In this document: piece after piece, positions 7,046 through 13,096 of the stretch | Position numbering within the stretch: the stretch's first letter is position 1 | Layout: each line of letters starts with the position of its first letter | NCBI GenBank assembly: GCA_937958665.1 | Contig: CALGNM010000178.1 | Coordinates: 1 to 13,096, forward strand | Source of the DNA: an uncultured bacterium | GTDB lineage: Bacteria; Edwardsbacteria; AC1; EtOH8 | DNA: 13,096 bases | Reading direction: 5' to 3' | Made by a program: the position numbers and the translations under genes | Notes under the pieces: model-generated | Told to the model about the DNA's origin: nothing | The model's database searches: none | Seen by the model: only the letters and a program-made list of their open reading frames with translations

Positions 7046-8212
7046 CTATAATTCCTTGTATTTTTCGTATATCTCCATCACCCCGTCCATGCCCTTTTCG
7101 AAGGCTTCGATCACCGCCGGGTCGAAATGGGTGCCGGATCCGTCCTTGATTATCCCCATGGTCTCCCCGATGCTCATAGCCCCCTTGTAGACCCGCTTGT
7201 TGGACAGGGCGTCGAACACGTCGGCCAGGGCCACTATCCGCCCCTCGATGGGGATGTCCTCCCCCTTGACTTTTTCCGGATATCCGGTGCCGTCGAACTT
7301 CTCATGGTGGCTCTGGGCGATCTTCCGTGACAGCTGCAGCAGGGGGATGTTGGAGTCCTTCAGAATCCCGGCCCCGATGGTGGTATGCGATTCCATGATC
7401 ACCCGCTCGTCCGGGGTCAGCCGCCCCGGCTTTAACAGGATGCCGTCCGGGATGCCCACCTTGCCGATGTCGTGCATCGGGCTGGCCAGCCTGATTGTCT
7501 CCACCCGCTCGGCCGGCATCCCCATCTGCTCGGCGATGATGGCCGAGTAATGGCTCATCCGTCGGATGTGGTTGCCGGTCTCCTTGTCCCGGTACTCGGC
7601 GGCCATGCCCAGCCGGAAGATGGTGTCCAGATGGGCCTGGCGGATCTCGTCGTTGAGCCGGGCATTCTTGACCGCCACCGCCGCCTGGGAGGCTATGGCC
7701 AGCAGCAGCTCCTGGTCTTCCTGGCTGAAGGCTATCACCTGACCATTGGTGTCCATGGCGTTGATCAATTGGAGAACCCCGACGATCTCTCCCTTGTTAT
7801 CCTTCATCGGCAGCTGGATCATGGATTGGGTGCGGTATCCGCTGCGCTGGTCGAAGGACTTGTCAAAATGGTATTCGGCCGAATCAGGGATGGCGTAGGC
7901 GTCGGGGATGTTCAGGATGACCCCGTTGTTGGCCACATAGCCGGACAGGCTTTTGTTGGATATGGGGAGGTGGAAGGGCTTGAAAGGCTGGGCCTGGTTG
8001 GATTCGCCCAGCCGGCGGGCCAGAGTGTCGTTCTGGCTGACCACGAACTTGAGGGAGTCCCCCTCCTTGAGGTAAAGGCTGCCGGCGTCCGCCCGGGCGA
8101 AGGCCCGGGCTTCGGTGACCACCAAATCCAGCAGCTGGTCCAAATCCCGCACCGACGACAGGGCCAGGCCTATCCGGACCAGCTTATCCAGGGCGGTTCC
8201 GCATTGCTCCAT
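7046..8212 (-). CDS. GAF domain-containing HD-GYP phosphodiesterase
   Basis: Residues ~20-187 form a GAF sensory domain, with GSLYLKEGDSLKFVVSQND, PISNKSLSGYVA and QLPMKDNKGEIVGVLQLINA typical of the family. Residues ~195-388 are an HD-GYP domain, the class that usually hydrolyses cyclic di-GMP. The metal ligands and signature are present: HDIGKVGIPD (247-256), HHEKFDGTGYP (302-312), LADVFDALS (329-337) and GTHFDP (360-365). There is no membrane segment, so it is a cytoplasmic receptor that could join a small-molecule or redox signal to c-di-GMP turnover. GAGG lies 6 nt before the ATG at 8212. The rubredoxin gene ends 68 bp upstream in the same direction. Its GAF ligand and output pathway cannot be read from the sequence. 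Confidence 0.95.
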   Translation of the reverse strand: MEQCGTALDKLVRIGLALSSVRDLDQLLDLVVTEARAFARADAGSLYLKEGDSLKFVVSQNDTLARRLGESNQAQPFKPFHLPISNKSLSGYVANNGVILNIPDAYAIPDSAEYHFDKSFDQRSGYRTQSMIQLPMKDNKGEIVGVLQLINAMDTNGQVIAFSQEDQELLLAIASQAAVAVKNARLNDEIRQAHLDTIFRLGMAAEYRDKETGNHIRRMSHYSAIIAEQMGMPAERVETIRLASPMHDIGKVGIPDGILLKPGRLTPDERVIMESHTTIGAGILKDSNIPLLQLSRKIAQSHHEKFDGTGYPEKVKGEDIPIEGRIVALADVFDALSNKRVYKGAMSIGETMGIIKDGSGTHFDPAVIEAFEKGMDGVMEIYEKYKEL

Positions 8213-8280
8213 AGAGAACCTCGGATCTGCGGTTTATGATGGTTGATGAACCGGTCGTCTAATAAAATGCGAAACGGAGG

Positions 8281-8478
8281 CTAGAGATCCTCATCTCCCT
8301 CCTCCTCATCCTCGAAATCATCATCGATGATCTGGAACAGGTCTTGGGAGGCTCCGCAGTCCGGGCAGACCCAATCCAGCGGCAGGTTGTCGAAATAGGT
8401 GCCGGGCCTGACGTCGCCGTCGGGATCGCCGGCCTCGGGGTCGTAGACATAGCCGCAGACGTTGCATTTTAGCTTCAT
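8281..8478 (-). CDS. rubredoxin with an acidic C-terminal tail
   Basis: The first ~50 residues are a complete rubredoxin that binds one iron through four cysteines: [17 protein letters not shown] (Cys5, Cys8) and [13 protein letters not shown] (Cys38, Cys41). It is a small cytoplasmic one-electron carrier, common in anaerobes for oxygen and peroxide reduction. Typical rubredoxins have 52-54 residues; this one adds a tail (51-65) in which 11 of 15 residues are Asp or Glu. GAGG 6 nt upstream supports the ATG at 8478. The gene sits 21 bp after the TolB-like lipoprotein gene and 68 bp before the HD-GYP gene. No rubrerythrin, desulfoferrodoxin or rubredoxin reductase is adjacent, so its partner is not visible here. 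Confidence 0.96.
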   Translation of the reverse strand: MKLKCNVCGYVYDPEAGDPDGDVRPGTYFDNLPLDWVCPDCGASQDLFQIIDDDFEDEEEGDEDL

Positions 8479-8499
8479 GATGGCCTCGCCGCTTGGTGT

Positions 8500-9666
8500 T
8501 TATGGTCGGTTGATCAGCGCCAACAGCTGTTCCCTGGTTTTGAGGCTGTCCAGGTGCATCAGGTAAACGTCCCGGTCGCCCATCCGCTGCGAATCGAACA
8601 GCATTTTCCGTCCGTCCGGGGAGAACCCGAAAACAAAATCCTCGGCCGGATGGTTGGTCAGCCGGATAGAGGCCTTGGTCCCCAATTGGTAGAGGTAGAT
8701 CTCGTCATTGCCGTCCCGCGAGGAGACATAGGCCACCCCTGCGCCATCCGGCAGGGGAACTACGGGAATGCCGGTGCGGAAAGACGGGAAGTCAACCTCC
8801 GAAATCCGATTTCCATCCAATGACAGGCGGAACACAAAGCCCTGATTCTTGACCTCACGCTGGGCCAAAATTCCCCCGGGCATGAATTCGAAATAGGCCA
8901 CATCACCCTCGGGACAGCGGTAGAAAAGCTGGGGGACATTGTCGGGCTCCGCCCCGCCCCCCCAGGCCATCCGCCAGATGGCATAGCTGCCGCCCCGGTC
9001 GGACAGCCAGAAGATCTCCTGGCCGTCCGGGGAGAAACGGGGGAAGAAATCGTCGGTCCGGCTGCGGGTCAGGCGGCTCTCCTGGCCGGACTCCAGATCG
9101 TAGAGATACAGCTCATCGTTGCCGTGGCGGTCGGAGACAAAGGCTACCCGGCGGCCGTCGGGCGAGAAGGATGGCCCGTAGTCTATGGCGGGATTCCTGG
9201 TCAGCCGCCGCTGGCCGCTGCCGTCGGACGACATCAGGTAGATCTCGGGGTTGCCGTCCCGCTTGGAGGAGAAGGCTATCCGACGACCGTCGGCCGAGAT
9301 GCTGGGGAAGGCGTCGTTGCCCTTGGCATCGGTCAGCCTGGCCGAAGGGTAGGGCTCGGAGTTAAGAAACACCGCCACCTTCTGGCGTAACAGGGTGTCG
9401 TCGGCCAGCCGGGGTTCAAGCCGGGCCAGGATCGAGTATTCCTTGACCGCCGCTTCGGCAGAGTCGGCCAGGCAATAAGTTTTGGCCAACAGATAATGGG
9501 CTTCGGCATGGCGGGGATTTGAGTTTACCGCCAGCTCGAACTGGTCCCGGGCCCGGGATAGGTCGCCCATCTCCAGGAACTGCCTGCCCTTGCCCACCGG
9601 ACCTCCCGGCCCGCAGCCCCAAGGCAGAGCGGCCAACAGCAGGATGGCGGAGGCCCCAAGCCTCAT
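8500..9666 (-). CDS. TPR and TolB-like (PD40) beta-propeller probable lipoprotein
   Basis: The N-terminus (MRLGASAILLLAALPWGC) looks like a short lipoprotein signal; Cys18 would be lipidated, though PWGC is a weak lipobox. Residues ~24-85 form about two TPR-like helical pairs (GRQFLEMGDLSRARDQFELA). Residues ~108-375 carry at least four TolB-like PD40 repeats, with recurring blocks SxDGRRIAFxSxRDGNPEIYLM: near 122-144, 165-188, 208-233, 308-326 and 346-371. Such propellers bind proteins or glycans in the periplasm. The ATG at 9666 overlaps the stop of the preceding lipoprotein gene by 4 bp (ATGA), so the two are co-expressed and may interact. No enzymatic residues are seen. It differs from classical TolB, which lacks the TPR part. 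Confidence 0.85.
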   Translation of the reverse strand: MRLGASAILLLAALPWGCGPGGPVGKGRQFLEMGDLSRARDQFELAVNSNPRHAEAHYLLAKTYCLADSAEAAVKEYSILARLEPRLADDTLLRQKVAVFLNSEPYPSARLTDAKGNDAFPSISADGRRIAFSSKRDGNPEIYLMSSDGSGQRRLTRNPAIDYGPSFSPDGRRVAFVSDRHGNDELYLYDLESGQESRLTRSRTDDFFPRFSPDGQEIFWLSDRGGSYAIWRMAWGGGAEPDNVPQLFYRCPEGDVAYFEFMPGGILAQREVKNQGFVFRLSLDGNRISEVDFPSFRTGIPVVPLPDGAGVAYVSSRDGNDEIYLYQLGTKASIRLTNHPAEDFVFGFSPDGRKMLFDSQRMGDRDVYLMHLDSLKTREQLLALINRP

Positions 9667-10349
9667 TTCTTCCTCGTCTTAGCGGCGGGCTTGACAGCCG
9701 GCTTGGGGGGCGGCCTCTGCCAGGCCAGCAGGCCGAACATGGTCTCGTCGTTGCCGTAGTCCAGTATTTTGGCCTCCATTATAATCCGGTTATAGTTCTT
9801 CAGCAGCCGGGCGGACAATTGACTGGCCTTGGCCAGCCGGAGCCGGGCCGTCTCCATATCCTTCTGCATGGCGGACTGGCGGGCGGCCAGGGCATCTATC
9901 TTGGGCTTCTGCTTCTTGGCCAAAAGGCTGTTGTTACGGACCGAGGCCCGGAGGTCCTCCAACTGCCGGCCGACCTCGTTCAACTGGCCATATAGTTCCA
10001 CCGCCTTCTCCTCCAGAGACAGAAACTCGGTTCCGGCCGCCAGACAGGAGTCCATGGCCAAGGCGATGGCCGGATACTTTTTTAGCTCCGGGGCGGCCTG
10101 GTTGTCTGCCGCCATCCTCTGGCAGCGGGCCGCCAACTGGCGGTAGGTTGGCAGATGCTGGTCCACCCGGTCGGCCGGAGCCTCCCCCACCTTGGTCCTC
10201 AAGCCCTGGATCTCATGCATCAGGACATAGAAGTTGAGAGCCTGGGGGGTGATCCCCTCGGTGATATCCTTCGGGCCGGGCTTACAGCCCCCCAGCACCA
10301 GCCATCCAGCTAAGGCCACCCACCCCAGACCGGCCTTGATTCTAAACAT
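9663..10349 (-). CDS. coiled-coil lipoprotein of unknown function
   Basis: From the ATG at 10349 the product has 228 residues. It starts with a basic then hydrophobic signal (MFRIKAGLGWVALAGWLVLGGC) ending in a good lipobox, LGGC, so Cys22 is probably lipidated. The rest is almost wholly helical. A long stretch (roughly 115-205) has the heptad pattern of a coiled coil: LEEKAVELYGQLNEVGRQLE, then KPKIDALAARQSAMQKDMET. The C-terminus is Pro/Lys/Ala-rich (PPPKPAVKPAAKTRKK). A longer frame reaches 10466, but AGGTGG 6 nt before 10349 and the signal peptide favour the shorter start. It is the first gene of the leftward set and overlaps the TolB-like lipoprotein gene by 4 bp. I do not recognise a family; an envelope scaffold or adaptor is a guess. 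Confidence 0.75.
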   Translation of the reverse strand: MFRIKAGLGWVALAGWLVLGGCKPGPKDITEGITPQALNFYVLMHEIQGLRTKVGEAPADRVDQHLPTYRQLAARCQRMAADNQAAPELKKYPAIALAMDSCLAAGTEFLSLEEKAVELYGQLNEVGRQLEDLRASVRNNSLLAKKQKPKIDALAARQSAMQKDMETARLRLAKASQLSARLLKNYNRIIMEAKILDYGNDETMFGLLAWQRPPPKPAVKPAAKTRKK

Positions 10350-10413
10350 GTCACGCCACCTTTCAACAGGTTTCACGACAGGGCCAATTCTGGCAACATT
10401 CAGCAAAAATATA

Positions 10414-10442
10414 TTGCCTTTTGGTATACCTTGTGATATAGT
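10414..10442 (+). promoter_or_regulatory. sigma70-type promoter for the lpxH-eno-ftsB genes
   Basis: TTGCCT (10414-10419) and TATAGT (10437-10442) are separated by 17 bp, a good match to -35 and -10 consensus. The expected start is near 10449, 16-31 nt before the possible ATG codons. The spacer holds a perfect 8-bp palindrome, GGTATACC (10423-10430), that could be a repressor site. This is motif recognition only. Confidence 0.5.
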
Positions 10443-10464
10443 TTTGTCTGCTGATAACATTAGC

Positions 10465-11217
10465 ATGAAATATTTGAGAATGTCAAGGGAGATATATTTT
10501 ATTTCCGATGTCCACCTGGGAAGCGGCGGGCCGGGGGCGGATGATCAGGTAAAACTGGAGCGGCTGAAGGGCCTGTTTGACCATCTGCCCGCCAAAGATG
10601 CCAGGCTGTACATTTTGGGCGACCTGTTCGACTTCTGGTTCGAGTACCGGACCGTGGTCCAGATTGAGCATCTGGAGATGATCGGCCTGCTGCGATCCCT
10701 GCGGGACCGGGGAATGGAAATCGACCTGCTGGTGGGCAACCACGATTATTGGATTGGAAACTTTCTGCAGAAACGGCTGGGGATCGGCATCCACCGCGGT
10801 CCGGTTGTTATTGAGCAGGATGGCCGGAGATTCTATCTGGCCCATGGCGACGGGCTGGGCCGGGGCGACCTGGGCTACAAAGTCCTCAAACTGTTGATCA
10901 GAAACCCGCTGACCATCGGACTGTTCGGGCTGTTGCACCCCGACCTTGGGGTGCCGCTGGCCCGGTGGTTCTCGCGGTTCTCCCGACGACACCTGACCCG
11001 GGGCAAATACACGGATCCCTCCCCCCTGGTGGAGGTGGCCCAGAAGAAATTCTCGGAAGGTTTCGATTACGTGGTGCTGGGCCACACCCACCGGCCCCAC
11101 CGACACCAGGCAGGATCCAGGGTCTATCTCAACCTGGGCGATTTTATGGAGCATTTCACCTACGGGGCCTACCACGATGGGCACTTAACCTTGGAGAACA
11201 TCAAACCAGAACCATAA
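10465..11217 (+). CDS. lpxH: UDP-2,3-diacylglucosamine hydrolase-like metallophosphoesterase (LpxH family)
   Basis: The 250-residue protein has the full metallophosphoesterase set: SDVHLG (Asp15, His17), ILGDLFDFW (50-58), VGNHDYW (90-96), AHGDGL (126-131) and LGHTHRP (205-211). This pattern, with the FDFWFEY insert, is that of LpxH-type enzymes, which cleave the pyrophosphate of UDP-2,3-diacylglucosamine to give lipid X in lipid A synthesis. That would imply an outer membrane. Homologues of unknown substrate share the same motifs, so the assignment is likely but not certain. Start 10465 is taken as the first ATG after the predicted promoter; 10480 (MSREIYFISD) is an equally good alternative, and neither has a strong ribosome binding site. 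The enolase gene follows after 12 bp. Confidence 0.8.
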   Translation: MKYLRMSREIYFISDVHLGSGGPGADDQVKLERLKGLFDHLPAKDARLYILGDLFDFWFEYRTVVQIEHLEMIGLLRSLRDRGMEIDLLVGNHDYWIGNFLQKRLGIGIHRGPVVIEQDGRRFYLAHGDGLGRGDLGYKVLKLLIRNPLTIGLFGLLHPDLGVPLARWFSRFSRRHLTRGKYTDPSPLVEVAQKKFSEGFDYVVLGHTHRPHRHQAGSRVYLNLGDFMEHFTYGAYHDGHLTLENIKPEP

Positions 11218-12510
<1,293 letters not shown>

Positions 12511-12516
12511 GACACC

Positions 12517-12840
12517 ATGGTCCGCCAGCCCGGACGCCGCAGGAATACCACCAAACTGCTGGCCCTCCTTCTGGTCGGATTGGTGATGGTGGGCCTGTGG
12601 TTCGGGCGGGGGCGTTACGGATGGATAACCATGTTCCGGCTACAGCGCCAGGAGAGAAGGCTCCACCGGGAAATGCTAGCCAACCTGGCCCGGTGCGAGA
12701 TACTGGAGCGGGAGGTCAGGCGGTTGAGGCAGGACCGGGAATATCTGGAGCTGCAGGCCCGGGAGAACCTAGGGATGGTCAAGCCAGGAGAGACCTCCTA
12801 CCGGTTCGTCCCGGCCGATTCCCTGAAGAAAAGGCCTTGA
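12517..12840 (+). CDS. ftsB: septum formation initiator family protein (FtsB/DivIC-like)
   Basis: This 107-residue protein has the layout of FtsB/DivIC. A basic cytoplasmic start (RQPGRRRN) is followed by one membrane helix (about 12-29), then a periplasmic coiled coil (about 39-82, LQRQERRLHREML and EILEREVRRLRQDREYLELQ), then the family motif ARENLGMVKPGE (81-92). FtsB joins FtsL and FtsQ in the divisome and helps activate septal peptidoglycan synthesis. The start is the ATG at 12517; AGGA overlaps the eno stop codon region. The eno-ftsB order is found across many bacteria and supports the call. The distinction between FtsB and DivIC depends on phylum; the symbol marks the family. Confidence 0.92.
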   Translation: MVRQPGRRRNTTKLLALLLVGLVMVGLWFGRGRYGWITMFRLQRQERRLHREMLANLARCEILEREVRRLRQDREYLELQARENLGMVKPGETSYRFVPADSLKKRP

Positions 12841-12882
12841 CTTTGACCTGTTTCTTTGGTATCATTGACCTTGTTGAAACGT

Positions 12883-12959
12883 CGCGGGGTGGAGCAGCCT
12901 GGTAGCTCGTTGGGCCCATAACCCAAAGGTCGGAGGTTCAAATCCTCCCCCCGCTACCA
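12883..12959 (+). tRNA. initiator tRNA-Met (CAT anticodon)
   Basis: The 77-nt gene encodes CCA (12957-12959) and folds into a full cloverleaf. The acceptor stem pairs 12883-12889 with 12949-12955, with a C1.U72 mismatch, an initiator hallmark. The D stem GAGC/GCTC gives the A11-U24 pair also typical of initiators. The anticodon stem TTGGG/CCCAA has the three G-C pairs needed for P-site entry. The T arm is GGAGG-TTCAAAT-CCTCC. The anticodon CAT is at 12917-12919. The loop reads CCCATAA, so position 33 is C (12916) instead of the near-universal U. It lies 42 nt after the ftsB stop. Confidence 0.95.
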
Positions 12960-12967
12960 TAATTATT

Positions 12968-13007
12968 AAGGCCCTAGTAGTCAGCCGAGCGACTATACTG
13001 GGGCCTT
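12968..13007. terminator. hairpin between the two tRNA genes, possible terminator
   Basis: A 12-bp stem (with one T-G pair) from AAGGCCCTAGTA continues past a 2-nt bulge with GTC/GAC; arms are 12968-12982 and 12991-13007, loop 8 nt. On the plus strand it is followed by only TTTGGT, a poor T tract; on the minus strand by CTTAATAATTAT. It may end the eno-ftsB-tRNA transcript or be an RNA-processing signal. Confidence 0.45.
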
Positions 13008-13034
13008 TGGTATCCGAAGTTCCATAGGGCCAGT

Positions 13035-13096
13035 GGCGGCTTAGCTCAGCTGGTTAGAGCAGCGGAATCATAATCCGCGTGTCCGGGGTTCGAGTC
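13035..13096 (+). tRNA. tRNA with CAT anticodon, partial (elongator Met or Ile2)
   Basis: The gene starts GGCGGCT and runs through a D arm (GCTC-AGCTGGTTA-GAGC), an anticodon arm GCGGA-ATCATAA-TCCGC (anticodon CAT) and into the T arm, where the window ends. The 3' acceptor half is missing. The G1 start and lack of the GGG/CCC anticodon stem exclude an initiator. CAT could be elongator Met or an Ile2 whose C34 is changed to lysidine; the body looks more like elongator Met from memory, but this is not decisive. U33 is normal here. Confidence 0.88.

Noticed and set aside
9120-9340. Repeated blocks in the propeller gene as possible DNA repeats
   Set aside because: They are protein-level PD40 blades; the DNA similarity follows from the shared motif.
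10483-11184. Minus-strand 233-codon frame opposite the LpxH-like gene
   Set aside because: It is antisense to a gene with all metallophosphoesterase motifs and has no recognisable domain.
12841-12882. TTGACC at 12843 as a -35 box for the tRNA genes
   Set aside because: No -10 box lies at a proper distance; TATCAT is only 11 bp downstream.

Overview
The window looks like one end of a metagenome-assembled contig from a Gram-negative-type anaerobic or microaerophilic bacterium. The evidence is an LpxH-like lipid A phosphoesterase, secreted and lipoprotein signal peptides, a 2-oxoacid:ferredoxin oxidoreductase, rubredoxin, a ferredoxin:thioredoxin reductase-like protein and a bacterial initiator tRNA. 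No gene fixes the phylum; a deep candidate phylum is only a guess. Coding DNA is GC-rich and genes are tightly packed. The first 45 bases are not biological: they match the Illumina P5/TruSeq adapter.

Layout. (1) 1-326: adapter joined to the 3' end of an IS30-family transposase gene with an in-frame stop near its end, followed by a probable insertion-sequence right terminus. (2) 327-526: AT-richer intergenic DNA holding an imperfect hairpin and a strong leftward terminator. (3) 527-6911, minus strand, nine tightly spaced genes read right to left: MBL-fold hydrolase, KorA (gamma-alpha fusion), KorB, a small SpoIIAA/STAS-like protein, a flavin reductase-like protein, two tandem secreted DOMON proteins, a glutaredoxin and an FTR-rubredoxin fusion. 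Several neighbours overlap by 4 bp (ATGA/GTGA). (4) 6912-7045: a gap with a palindromic repeat of the widely dispersed ATTCCCGC...GCGGGAAT type. (5) 7046-10349, minus strand: a coiled-coil lipoprotein, a TPR/TolB-like propeller lipoprotein, a rubredoxin and a GAF/HD-GYP phosphodiesterase. (6) 10350-10464: a divergent intergenic region with a good sigma70-type promoter to the right. (7) 10465-12840, plus strand: LpxH-like phosphoesterase, enolase and an FtsB/DivIC protein (eno-ftsB is a classic pairing). (8) 12883-end: initiator tRNA-Met, a hairpin, and a second CAU tRNA cut by the window end.

How it may work together. The large left operon reads as a redox module. KorAB would oxidise a 2-oxoacid and reduce ferredoxin. 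The FTR-like protein could pass ferredoxin electrons to the co-encoded glutaredoxin through its Fe-S/disulfide centre, and the fused rubredoxin domain offers a second one-electron site. The flavin reductase and the two exported DOMON proteins (possible haem or ligand binders) suggest a link to flavin and envelope redox chemistry. This is inference from gene order. The most distinctive sequence-level points are a strong internal ribosome binding site and ATG at the fusion joint of the FTR-rubredoxin gene, a KorB lacking one classical cluster cysteine, and an initiator tRNA with C instead of U at position 33.
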